Below, in pieces: positions 7,458 through 15,742 of a DNA stretch of 64,000 nt; the first letter of the stretch is position 1, and each line of letters opens with the position of its first letter. The position numbers and the translations under genes are program-made. The DNA is from an uncultured Prevotella sp. GTDB lineage: Bacteria > Bacteroidota > Bacteroidia > Bacteroidales > Bacteroidaceae. A model generated the notes under the pieces. That model had not been told where the DNA came from, made no database searches, and saw nothing but the letters and a program-made list of their open reading frames with translations. The stretch spans positions 1 to 64,000 of the forward strand of contig CAAGKM010000014.1 of assembly GCA_900770395.1 (NCBI GenBank). The letters run 5' to 3'.

Positions 7458-7664
7458 CGGCTCTCCGAGATATTTCACGATAATCCTCACTTGCCGTGGC
7501 GTGAAGATTTTCGACCATTTGCTGTAGTGTGTGGCGCACAGCTCGTTGCGCAGGTCAGCATTGAGACGTATCCAGTTGTTGAGTGTGCGCATGGCGCTGC
7601 GGTCGCTGACCTCGGGGCTGTAGAGCGATGCAAGCTCCTGTTTGGTGTATGATGATGATTTCAT
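7455..7664 (-). CDS. DUF4248 family protein
   Basis: 69 residues with the DUF4248 pattern: KQELASLYSPEVSDRSAMRT then LNNWIRLNADLRNEL and FTPRQVRIIVKYLGEP. It is a small helical protein resembling a winged-helix or DNA-binding fold, of unknown function. In Bacteroidales it nearly always lies between VirE-type and HU-like genes, exactly as here. Start ATG 7664 gives the usual family length. Confidence 0.85.
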   Translation of the reverse strand: MKSSSYTKQELASLYSPEVSDRSAMRTLNNWIRLNADLRNELCATHYSKWSKIFTPRQVRIIVKYLGEP

Positions 7665-7700
7665 TTTGTTCTGTGAAGTTAAGTGTTAAATAAATATTCT

Positions 7701-7828
7701 GGCAGGATGGCAGGATGGCAATCAAGTTTTATGAGTCATATACGCGGGGGCGTGAACTGTTCGCATTTCCGTCAAGTTCACGCCCCCGCACGTGTGAGGG
7801 TTGCAAACCATCCTGCCATCCTGCCATC
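7701..7828. repeat. Nested giant hairpin between the VirE-type and DUF4248 genes
   Basis: Outer arms: GGCAGGATGGCAGGATGG at 7701-7718 and CCATCCTGCCATCCTGCC at 7808-7825, each also a tandem repeat of an 8-base word. Inner arms: GCGGGGGCGTGAACT (7744-7758) and AGTTCACGCCCCCGC (7775-7789), a perfect 15-pair stem with a 16-base loop. The element lies just downstream of the VirE-type stop codon and probably ends or attenuates that transcript. Confidence 0.85.
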
Positions 7829-7836
7829 GTGGGGCG

Positions 7837-9906
7837 TCAGCTGTCGGGCGTGACGTTCTTGAGGTACAGGCGTATATCCTCGCTGCTGCGCTCCATCACC
7901 CAGTAGCCGCGCACGCCATGGCAGCGCGCCTCCTTGAAGCCCAGCTCCCTGAAGGCACGGCCGATGCACACCACGCTGAGCTTCTGCGTGATGCTGCCGC
8001 CAATCTGCTGCAGCGCACGGCTGGCGGTCATGAATGTAGGCGTCTCGCCGTCGTTGGGACGGCGGAAGAAGATGCTGACAATCTCCAGCTCCATGTTGGG
8101 AGCCTCGAAATTGGCATTATGCTGTGCCTGGCGCCTTATCTCCTCGGCGGAGAACCAGTACTGGAAATGATGGCGGTAGAGCCAGAGCGCCTGGGCGAAG
8201 ATGCCGTCGTGGCAGAACGGGTGGTCGCGGGGCGAGGTGATGCTCTCCACCTCGAAGGGCAGCCAGCGGCGGTTGCCCGTGGGGTCGGTGAGGAACTGCA
8301 GGTTGTTGCCCGTGCCGCAGAACGAGGCTATGTGGGGGCGCGTCTCGTGGAAACGGGCGTAGGCGGCACGCTCGTTGGTGGCTGGCATGGTGACGGCAGC
8401 CTTGAGCTGGTTGAGCTCCTGGGGGCGCATGGAGTCGAGCTCCTCGCAGCACACGAGGGCATACTGCGAGAGCACCAGCATGTCGTCCTTGGTCATGCGG
8501 CCCGAGTTGGTCTTGGTGTAGAAATAGCGCTGCAGCTGCGGTGGCAGCAGCCCGTTGAACCATGTGGTCTTGTAGCTGCCCTGCTCGCCTATGAGCACCA
8601 GGATGACGTTGTTCACCACGGTGGGGTCGAGCCACGACGCCACCATCGCCACCAGCCACTTGCGCAGAGCATAGGCGAAGAGCAGCGGCGAGTCGGGGCG
8701 CTCTCCCCTCACCTTGATTGTAGCCGCCAGCTCGGCTATGTAGTCGCGGTCGCCCTCGTACCACGGCGCCAGCGCACCGAGATATTCCCTGAAAGGCTCA
8801 TGGGGCGGCGTGTAGTCGCTCTCTATCACACGGAAGATGTCGCTGATGCCCACCGCGGTGGTGGTGGACATCTCCACCCATAGGCTGTTCACCATGCGGT
8901 CGGTGATGGGCTGCCACTCTTCCTTCTCAGCATTCAGCTGACAGCACTCTATGCGCCCCGTCACCACGTTGAACCTCAGGCGCACATGACTGCCGAGGAA
9001 ATCCTTTATCGCCCCGATGTCGACTATGGCGTCGCGCTCACGGCAACGCTCCCTGCGATGCCGCTGCCGCTCCTCTGCGACGCTGTTGTAGCACGAGCGC
9101 ATCACCTGCTCCGTGCCGTCGTAGTCGGCAAACTGTCCCACCGCCCAGCCGACGGCTTTCTCCAGAGCATAGCGCCGCCCGGCGAGCATATACCCCACAC
9201 GCATCACATACACGTTGTGGCTGCCCGGGGCATACACTATGCCCTCATGCCTCAGCCGCGGCGCTATCACGCTGTCGTAGTACTCCTGTATCTGGCGTGT
9301 CTGCCGCCCTGCCTTGTAGTGCGCCGCAGCAGCCTTGCCCTCAGCCAAAATCTCCTTAGAGCCGAACGGCTTGGCATCAGCGTTGAAATACACGGCGGGG
9401 TCGTGGGCAAGTCCCGACAGGCGGTTCACGTTCTTGCACTGGCGGTCGGCATCCACGCCCAGCAGCCGCTCGTAGTAGTCGTTGCCGTGGCTGAACGCGA
9501 GGGTGTAGAACCGCTGCTGCTGCCCGAGGTCATGCCCACGGTCAATCTCATAGCTGAAGATTATGCGCAGCCCGCGCCCGCTGATGGTGGTGTAGAGCAG
9601 CACCGTGTGAGGGTCGGCGGCAGCCTTGGCGCGGATGTCAGCCAGCCGCTCCACGGGCACATGGTCGAGGTCCACGAGCGAGAGTCCCGTCATCGCCGTG
9701 ATGTCTGCCTTCGACTTGCCGCCGCTCATCAGCGCCGCCACCGCGAACATGGGGCTTTCCTCCTTGATTTGTTTACTTCCGTCCCTGCGGTACAGGGCGG
9801 TGACCTGGGCGAGGCTGCGGTCAGTGCGGATGCACTCCGCCATAGCCTCAAGGGTGGAACTCTCGGGCGTCTTGCTCTTGAAATTCCGGAAGGTTGATAC
9901 TTCCAT
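7837..9906 (-). CDS. VirE-type P-loop ATPase with BT4734-like N-terminal (primase-like) domain
   Basis: 689 residues. The N-terminal 250 or so match the BT4734/VirE_N region (TGLSLVDLDHV, TTISGRGLRIIFSYEIDRGH, DRQCKNVNRLSGLAHDP), related to primase-polymerase domains of mobile elements. The C-terminal part is a VirE-type ATPase: P-loop GEQGSYKTTW near residue 435, ALVCCEELDSM as the acidic motif, and GTGNNLQFLTDPTGNRRWLP as the sensor region. ATG 9906 is chosen because MEVSTFRNFKSKT is the usual start. It heads the island operon. Composition is clearly richer in G+C than the adjacent glycosyltransferase genes, suggesting separate acquisition. A replication-like role is inferred. Confidence 0.9.
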   Translation of the reverse strand: MEVSTFRNFKSKTPESSTLEAMAECIRTDRSLAQVTALYRRDGSKQIKEESPMFAVAALMSGGKSKADITAMTGLSLVDLDHVPVERLADIRAKAAADPHTVLLYTTISGRGLRIIFSYEIDRGHDLGQQQRFYTLAFSHGNDYYERLLGVDADRQCKNVNRLSGLAHDPAVYFNADAKPFGSKEILAEGKAAAAHYKAGRQTRQIQEYYDSVIAPRLRHEGIVYAPGSHNVYVMRVGYMLAGRRYALEKAVGWAVGQFADYDGTEQVMRSCYNSVAEERQRHRRERCRERDAIVDIGAIKDFLGSHVRLRFNVVTGRIECCQLNAEKEEWQPITDRMVNSLWVEMSTTTAVGISDIFRVIESDYTPPHEPFREYLGALAPWYEGDRDYIAELAATIKVRGERPDSPLLFAYALRKWLVAMVASWLDPTVVNNVILVLIGEQGSYKTTWFNGLLPPQLQRYFYTKTNSGRMTKDDMLVLSQYALVCCEELDSMRPQELNQLKAAVTMPATNERAAYARFHETRPHIASFCGTGNNLQFLTDPTGNRRWLPFEVESITSPRDHPFCHDGIFAQALWLYRHHFQYWFSAEEIRRQAQHNANFEAPNMELEIVSIFFRRPNDGETPTFMTASRALQQIGGSITQKLSVVCIGRAFRELGFKEARCHGVRGYWVMERSSEDIRLYLKNVTPDS

Positions 9907-10100
9907 TGTTATTGATTTAAAATTGTTATTACAATGTCTCCGCATTGTTTTCGGGTATAAAGGTACTGAAAATAAATAAATTATATATACCTTTGAGGTG
10001 TATTACATAGTCTCGTAGTTTATATAAGTTTAACAAAAAAGGCTTGACAATAGCGTCATGCCGTAATTTTAAAAACAAATTATTATGAAAAAAAAAAATT
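9907..10100. other. Intergenic region between the divergent VirE-type and 10102 genes
   Basis: AT-rich and without a gene. On the minus strand TACCTTTA (9958-9965) is one base from a -7 box and may drive the VirE-type operon. An 11-A run (10088-10098) lies at the right end. Confidence 0.45.
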
Positions 10101-10121
10101 TTTGTGCACACCGTGCACAAA
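10101..10121. promoter_or_regulatory. Perfect 9+3+9 dyad, possible operator
   Basis: TTTGTGCAC, ACC, GTGCACAAA: a perfect inverted repeat at the head of the gene at 10102 and in the promoter region between divergent transcription units. The symmetry and size suit a dimeric DNA-binding regulator. Confidence 0.6.
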
Positions 10122-10524
10122 CTTGCTGCTGAAAAAGCTTAAGAATGAGGAAGCTAAGCAGCTTGACAGAAACGCCCTGATGGCGTTGCATGTGGGTAAG
10201 ACCACACAGTTGAAAATCGAGAATGGAGCACTGCTCAACCTCTGCCAGTTCTATGTCGCATTGCGGTGCGACCTTACGGGCTATCAGCCTGCCACCAGTC
10301 CCGACGGCACTTCCACGTCAAACAGCCGTCAGCACACAAACACGTGCCCGCCGTCGCACAACGACCGCCTGCGCATGATTGCCAGAGTATTCGACGCCCT
10401 GGAGCACGACTACGCCGAATGCTATGGCAGCGGCGGCGCCCCTTTCCCCAACGGCTGCGAGAATTTTGTGAATGAAATCATCAAGGGCTGGTTATATCAC
10501 AATATCCAGATGTTACCAAACTAA
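10102..10524 (+). CDS. Uncharacterised protein, 140 residues, start uncertain
   Basis: An open frame with good codon use; no family recognised. It reads as a mostly helical cytoplasmic protein (LLKKLKNEEAKQLDRNALMA, later LRMIARVFDALEHDYAECYG) and lacks signal peptide or membrane segments. The listed start is a TTG. Internal ATG 10177 (residue 26) is an alternative. ATG 10085, 17 bases upstream, is just out of frame across a run of 11 adenines; one added A would fuse MKKKK to this frame. Slippage, phase variation or a sequencing error are all possible. It is divergent from the VirE-type gene and followed by a strong terminator. Confidence 0.55.
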   Translation: MCTPCTNLLLKKLKNEEAKQLDRNALMALHVGKTTQLKIENGALLNLCQFYVALRCDLTGYQPATSPDGTSTSNSRQHTNTCPPSHNDRLRMIARVFDALEHDYAECYGSGGAPFPNGCENFVNEIIKGWLYHNIQMLPN

Positions 10525-10530
10525 TCGAGA

Positions 10531-10567
10531 TTGTCTGCGGCGGAGCACCATGCCACGCCGCAGACAA
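10531..10567 (+). terminator. Rho-independent-type terminator
   Basis: Perfect 12-pair stem TTGTCTGCGGCG / CGCCGCAGACAA with a 13-base loop, followed by ATTTTC, starting seven bases after the stop of the 10102 gene. Confidence 0.8.
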
Positions 10568-10674
10568 CATTTTCTCAGAGAGAGTTACCACGTGATTTTA
10601 CCTTGATAATATTAAAAAATATTATATTTTTGACATTTCTTCGGTCCACGTTCTTTATTCTTCATTATATTTCG

Positions 10675-10682
10675 TAACTTTG
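10675..10682 (+). promoter_or_regulatory. -7 box of the first ATPase-glycosyltransferase unit
   Basis: TAACTTTG followed by C matches the Bacteroidetes -7 consensus, 56 bases upstream of the ATG at 10739. A -33 TTG at the right distance is not clear. Confidence 0.6.
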
Positions 10683-10738
10683 CAGAAGAAAGAAATCGCA
10701 CTTTCTATGCAGAAGAAACCAAAAATTACGGAGAGAAT

Positions 10739-12331
10739 ATGACCAACGATTTCACCATAAACAGCAGAAGGCGGATGCCAAAGGGCATTCAGTCGTTTGA
10801 GATGCTGAGAAAAGGCAACTACGTATACGTTGACAAGACCGACCTTGTATGGCAGCTTGCCAACGGGGACATGTTCAACTACCTAAGCCGCCCGCGCCGC
10901 TTCGGCAAGTCGCTGCTTGTCGACACCCTCGCCTGCTACTTCGAAGGGAAGAAAGAGCTGTTCGAGGGACTGAAAATCATGGAGCTGGAGAAGGAATGGA
11001 AGGCGAGCCCCGTAATACGGTTCGACATGAGCTGCGCTGGAGCATCGGCAGACAGTGTGCGCAGCTATTTCAGCAACACATTCAGAATACTGGAGAGGAA
11101 ATATAATGTAGAGACATTCGATGGAAGCAGTCTTGCAACACGTTTTGGGAACATTCTCCGCACAGCAAGCAACGACGGCGCAAATCCAGTGGTGATTCTC
11201 ATCGATGAGTATGACTCGCCGCTTCAGCACTCCTGGCACACACCAGAGCACGAGGCGTGCACGGCAATCTATCGCGAGGTATTCGCCATGTTGAAATCAT
11301 GCACCCAGTATGAGCGTTTCGTGTTTCTCACGGGCATCACAAAATTCACGCAGATATCGCTGTTCTCTGTGCTCAACAACCTTACGAACATCAGTTTCCT
11401 GCCAGAATATGCAGCCTTATGCGGCATCACAAAGCAGGAGATCCGCAATGACTTCATGCCCGAGATAGAGGCGATGGCGAAACAGAACGGATGGACAGTG
11501 GAGCAGACTTTCGAGAAACTGCGATACAACTACGACGGTTATCATTTCAGCGACGAGAACATGGTGGATGTATATAATCCATTTAGCCTTGTGACGTCAC
11601 TGGCACAAAGGAGAATTGGGAATTACTGGGCTGCATCCGGTGCCACATCCCTTCTGCCAAAGTTTGTGGACAACCTTGAGACACAGATTGAGAACCTTGA
11701 AAGGACATACGTGAGGAAATTCATCCTGGAAAGCTCCGACGTTACAGGGGGCGGTGCCAGTCTGTTCCTCTATCAATCAGGCTATCTCACTATCAAAGAC
11801 TTTGACGCCGATGCCTATTATCTCGGTATACCAAACAACGAGATACGCCAGGCCCTGTATAATATAGTTATACCAGCCTTGACTTTCCGCAGTCAAAATG
11901 AAGTCATAACGGAGCAGGACAGACTTCTTTACACCATGAACTACGGCAAAGTGGACGAGGCAATGAAGATACTGAAAGCCATGGTGGCAGACGTGCCCTA
12001 CAGCAACAAGAAACTTGTGAGCATGGGCATGGAGGAGCGCTACCGCTTCATCATCAGCTGCATATTCCGCTCCATCGGGCTGCGCACGGAAGTGGAGCAC
12101 ATGATGGGCGGCGGCAGGATAGACATGGTGACATGGGCGATGAACGCCATCTACGTGATAGAGCTGAAGCTACAGAACAACGGCGGACTGGAGGCGGCAA
12201 AGCAGCAGATTCTCGCAAACAACTATATCGAGCCTTTCAAGGGTGACGGCAGAGAGGTGATACCACTCGCCATAGAGCTGGACGATGAGGGGAAAGGGCT
12301 GATTAGATATACAAAAGACATAGAAGCATAA
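10739..12331 (+). CDS. AAA-ATPase-like / PD-(D/E)XK nuclease-like protein (copy 1)
   Basis: 530 residues. The N-terminal half is an AAA-ATPase_like (PF09820-type) domain: YVDKT at 30-34, the unusual Walker A RPRRFGKS at 51-58, and Walker B LIDEYD at 154-159. The C terminus has the DUF1703/PDDEXK_9 pattern: RIDMVTW and VIELKLQ near residue 474, where D and ExK would form the nuclease site. Such proteins are expanded in gut Bacteroidetes and have no established function; a defence or mobile-DNA role is often suggested. It is the first gene of a unit, with its stop one base before a GT4 start. Distinct in subfamily from copies 2 and 3. Confidence 0.88.
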   Translation: MTNDFTINSRRRMPKGIQSFEMLRKGNYVYVDKTDLVWQLANGDMFNYLSRPRRFGKSLLVDTLACYFEGKKELFEGLKIMELEKEWKASPVIRFDMSCAGASADSVRSYFSNTFRILERKYNVETFDGSSLATRFGNILRTASNDGANPVVILIDEYDSPLQHSWHTPEHEACTAIYREVFAMLKSCTQYERFVFLTGITKFTQISLFSVLNNLTNISFLPEYAALCGITKQEIRNDFMPEIEAMAKQNGWTVEQTFEKLRYNYDGYHFSDENMVDVYNPFSLVTSLAQRRIGNYWAASGATSLLPKFVDNLETQIENLERTYVRKFILESSDVTGGGASLFLYQSGYLTIKDFDADAYYLGIPNNEIRQALYNIVIPALTFRSQNEVITEQDRLLYTMNYGKVDEAMKILKAMVADVPYSNKKLVSMGMEERYRFIISCIFRSIGLRTEVEHMMGGGRIDMVTWAMNAIYVIELKLQNNGGLEAAKQQILANNYIEPFKGDGREVIPLAIELDDEGKGLIRYTKDIEA

Positions 12332-12332
12332 G

Positions 12333-13478
12333 ATGAAAATAGCATATATTTATACCGCTTTAACTTCGTTTGGAGGAGTTGACCGTATCTTAACTATCAA
12401 GGCAAACTATTTTGCGGAACACATGGGATATGATGTGTATATTATTACTGATTCGCAAGCCGGCAGACCACCCGTGTTTCCGCTGTCACCCAAAGTGCAT
12501 CATATAGACCTTGAGACAGATTTTGACGAGCAGTATCACTATGGAATAATCAAACGGTTCCTCTGCTACCGCAGACTGATGAAGCGATACCGCCAGCGAC
12601 TGGAAAAAACGCTATATGAAATAAAGCCTGACATCGTGTCAACAACATGTGGACGGGACTTGGACTTTCTAACTGAAATAAAAGACGGCAGCAAGAAAAT
12701 CGGTGAGTCGCACATAGCCAAACAATATTGCAGAAACTTCCATCTTATGGAAGCTCGTGGTGGTATATATAAAATCGTGGCGAGATACTGGAGATGGAAA
12801 CAGGAAAAAGCAATCAAAAAACTTGACGCATTAGTGGTGCTGACAAATCACGATGCTGAGAGTTGGAAATCGGTAAAACAAGCAACCGTGATCCCCAACC
12901 CTATATCCATTACCAATACACAAACCAGCACATGCAGAAATAAACGTGTAATAAGTGTCGGTAGACTCAGTGAGCAAAAAGGATTTGACATGCTCATTGA
13001 CACATGGAAGATTGTGGGAAAAAAACATCCAGACTGGGAACTAAATATTTACGGCGAAGGGGAATTGAAGGATAGTCTTGAGAGAAAAATAAAAGACAAG
13101 AACATCAGCTACAGCCTGCATCTGTGCGGTCCGGCAAAAAACATTACGGAAAAATATGCCGAGAGTTCCATATATGTGATGAGCTCACGTTTTGAAGGTT
13201 TCGGGCTTGTTCTTGTTGAAGCTATGGCGTGCGGTCTTCCCTGCGTGTCTTTCGATTGTCCACATGGTCCTGCTGAAATAATCAGAAATGGAGAAAACGG
13301 CATACTCGTTGAAAACGGGAATATTGATGCACTTGCCAAAGCCATTGATGATTTAATCATAAACGAGGAAAAACGTATTGCAATGGGCAAGAAATCCCAT
13401 GAGCTAGTGCAAAAATACTCACAGGGAAATATAATGAAGATGTGGATTGAACTATTTAATAAACTGAAAGATGAGTAG
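12333..13478 (+). CDS. Glycosyltransferase family 4 (tandem paralogue 1)
   Basis: 381 residues with a GT-B fold. The N-terminal glycine motif SFGGVDRIL (12-20) faces the acceptor domain; the C-terminal Rossmann domain carries GRLSEQKGFDMLI and EGFGLVLVEAMACG (from residue 288), the EX7E donor-binding motif of retaining GT4 enzymes. EIKDGSKKIGESH is a segment shared almost unchanged with the next two genes, so the three arose by duplication. The start lies one base after the ATPase stop and the end overlaps the next start by eight bases, so the genes are co-transcribed. Donor sugar unknown. Confidence 0.9.
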   Translation: MKIAYIYTALTSFGGVDRILTIKANYFAEHMGYDVYIITDSQAGRPPVFPLSPKVHHIDLETDFDEQYHYGIIKRFLCYRRLMKRYRQRLEKTLYEIKPDIVSTTCGRDLDFLTEIKDGSKKIGESHIAKQYCRNFHLMEARGGIYKIVARYWRWKQEKAIKKLDALVVLTNHDAESWKSVKQATVIPNPISITNTQTSTCRNKRVISVGRLSEQKGFDMLIDTWKIVGKKHPDWELNIYGEGELKDSLERKIKDKNISYSLHLCGPAKNITEKYAESSIYVMSSRFEGFGLVLVEAMACGLPCVSFDCPHGPAEIIRNGENGILVENGNIDALAKAIDDLIINEEKRIAMGKKSHELVQKYSQGNIMKMWIELFNKLKDE

Positions 13479-14592
13479 AAAAAGGATATTATATGTCTTG
13501 GGTGGGAATAGCTCTGCATCAGGAATGCCTGCCGTAATAACCCAAAAGATGAATTATCTGGCGACACACACAGACTATGAGCTGACGGCACTATTGACAG
13601 AATCCTTAAATGGAGTCATGTATTATCCATTACACGAGAGCATTAAAGTGATAAACTTCAACATCAACTTTGACGAGCTTGACACGTTTCCAATATATAA
13701 AAAAATATGGAAATATAGGATAAAACAAAAAGAATACAAGCAGAAATTCACCGCTCTGCTTATGAAAGAGAAATATGACATTATGGTCTCAGCAATGCGG
13801 AGAGAAATCAATTTCCTTACAGAGATAAAAGACGGAAGCAAAAAGGTGGGCGAGCTGCATTTCTGCAGAAGCTGCTACAGAATCTTCAATGCGAGCTTTT
13901 TGCCACAATTCATCAACAGGTATATTACACAGCTTTGGCAGAACAAGCTTATAAAACAAATAAAACAGCTTGACAAATTTGTGGTACTGAGCCAAGAAGA
14001 TGCCGATGCATGGGGAAATACTGCAAACATGACGGTTATACCTAATCCCATAAAAGAATATCCTTCCATGACCTCAACCTGTGAGAATAAAAAGGTAATC
14101 GCAGCAGGAAGATACACATGGCAGAAAGGATTCGACATGCTGATACAGGCATGGAACATAGTAAACACAAAACACCCTGATTGGCAATTGCACATCTATG
14201 GCTCAGGTGACAATAGGCCATATCAAGAGATAGCCGGTAATGGTGTCTTTTGCCATGAGGCTGTAAAAAACATCTACAAGAAATATCTGGAAAGCAGCAT
14301 CTTCGCGTTCTCATCAAGATATGAGGGGTTCGGACTCGTACTTGCCGAGGCTATGAGTTGCGGAATTCCTGCCGTTTCATTTGCATGCCCATGCGGTCCG
14401 AGAGATATCATAACTAACGATGGTGTTCTCGTCAATCCCGGCAATATTGAAGAATTTGCAGCCGAAATATGCAAATTGATTGAAGATGAGACTTTAAGAA
14501 AAAGCATGGGACAAAACGGGCACATAAATATGAAGCGATTTACTGAACCCACCATTATGCAGAAATGGCTGGATTTATTTGAAAGTCTATAA
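13471..14592 (+). CDS. Glycosyltransferase family 4 (tandem paralogue 2)
   Basis: 373 residues, GT-B fold. It shares EIKDGSKKVGELH, GRYTWQKGFDMLIQAWNIV and EGFGLVLAEAMSCG (EX7E from residue 285) with its neighbours. Its N-terminal loop differs (SSASGMPAVITQKMNYLA rather than GGVxRxL), so its acceptor may differ. The start overlaps the previous stop by eight bases and a three-base gap precedes the next gene. Cytoplasmic repeat-unit assembly is inferred. Confidence 0.9.
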   Translation: MSRKRILYVLGGNSSASGMPAVITQKMNYLATHTDYELTALLTESLNGVMYYPLHESIKVINFNINFDELDTFPIYKKIWKYRIKQKEYKQKFTALLMKEKYDIMVSAMRREINFLTEIKDGSKKVGELHFCRSCYRIFNASFLPQFINRYITQLWQNKLIKQIKQLDKFVVLSQEDADAWGNTANMTVIPNPIKEYPSMTSTCENKKVIAAGRYTWQKGFDMLIQAWNIVNTKHPDWQLHIYGSGDNRPYQEIAGNGVFCHEAVKNIYKKYLESSIFAFSSRYEGFGLVLAEAMSCGIPAVSFACPCGPRDIITNDGVLVNPGNIEEFAAEICKLIEDETLRKSMGQNGHINMKRFTEPTIMQKWLDLFESL

Positions 14593-14595
14593 ATT

Positions 14596-15732
14596 ATGAA
14601 GATAGTATACTGTACCCCATCACTTTACATCCCTGGAGGAGTAGAGCGTGTACTAACCACTAAAGTGAATTATCTTGCCGATGTGGCGAAATATGACATA
14701 TACATCATCCTTACAGACGGCGAGGGGAAAGAACCATATTATGAGCTGTCAAAGAAAGTTCACGTAATAAATCTCGACATCAACTTCGAGGAGCTTTGGG
14801 GAATGTCGTTCATAAAGAAAGGACTGACATATCTGAAGAAACAACGGGTATTCAAAAAGGCACTGAGGGACATCCTGTACGAGATACGTCCCGACATAAC
14901 TGTGTCCTTACTGCGAAGGGAAATCAATTTCCTCTGCGACATAAAAGACGGAAGCAAGAAAGTGGGCGAGATGCACATAAACAAAGCTCACTACAGGAAT
15001 TTTGAAGGGAAAGACTACAACTGGTTAAAAGGACTTTTTGCTAAATTCTGGATGAAAGAACTGACAAACAATCTTAAGAAATTAGACAAGATGGTTGTGC
15101 TCAGTGAGGAGGACAGAAAAAGTTGGAAAGAAGTGGACAACATCATTGTTATCCCCAACCCTCTGCCTTTTATTTCGCAAAAACAAAGTAGTTTGGAGAA
15201 CAAACAGGTAATAGCAGTTGGCAGATATGTGTACGAAAAAGGTTTCGACATGCTGCTTGAATGTTGGCAAGCCGTACAATCAAAACATCCAGACTGGAAA
15301 TTGGCGATATATGGCGCTGGAGACACGGCACAATACAAGAAACAAGCAGAAGCATTAGGAATTGACAAAACATGCACATTTAACGGACCGACGAAAAACA
15401 TCCAAGACAAATACGCGGAGAGCAGCATATATGCGCTAAGCTCACGCTTCGAGGGGTTCGGAATGGTGATAATTGAGGCTATGAGCTGCGGTGTGCCCGT
15501 TGTGTCGTTTGCATGCCCGTACGGTCCAAAATACATTATAACAAATGCCTCGGACGGATTTCTCGTGGAAAACGGCAACACGGGACAGCTTGCTGAGCGT
15601 ATATGCTATATGATTGAACACCCAGAGAAAAGGAAGGAGATGGGAACAAACGCCATTGCGACAGCTAAACGATACTGCATTGAGGAGATTGGCAAACGGT
15701 GGATTAAGCTGTTTGAGGATATAACCAGATAA
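14596..15732 (+). CDS. Glycosyltransferase family 4 (tandem paralogue 3)
   Basis: 378 residues, GT-B fold: IPGGVERVLTTKVNYLAD near the N terminus, DIKDGSKKVGEMH in the middle, GRYVYEKGFDMLLECWQ, and EGFGMVIIEAMSCG (EX7E from residue 286). Closest in sequence to the two genes before it; together they form a tandem triplet. Ten bases separate it from the acyltransferase gene. Sugar specificity not predictable. Confidence 0.9.
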   Translation: MKIVYCTPSLYIPGGVERVLTTKVNYLADVAKYDIYIILTDGEGKEPYYELSKKVHVINLDINFEELWGMSFIKKGLTYLKKQRVFKKALRDILYEIRPDITVSLLRREINFLCDIKDGSKKVGEMHINKAHYRNFEGKDYNWLKGLFAKFWMKELTNNLKKLDKMVVLSEEDRKSWKEVDNIIVIPNPLPFISQKQSSLENKQVIAVGRYVYEKGFDMLLECWQAVQSKHPDWKLAIYGAGDTAQYKKQAEALGIDKTCTFNGPTKNIQDKYAESSIYALSSRFEGFGMVIIEAMSCGVPVVSFACPYGPKYIITNASDGFLVENGNTGQLAERICYMIEHPEKRKEMGTNAIATAKRYCIEEIGKRWIKLFEDITR

Positions 15733-15742
15733 AAAGAGGACT

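Noticed and set aside
7801..9897. Long open frames on the plus strand opposite the VirE-type gene (up to about 360 codons)
   Set aside because: They are shadows of a G+C-rich gene: composition is rich in Ala, Val, His, Arg and Leu with no recognisable domain, and the minus-strand frame has clear motifs.
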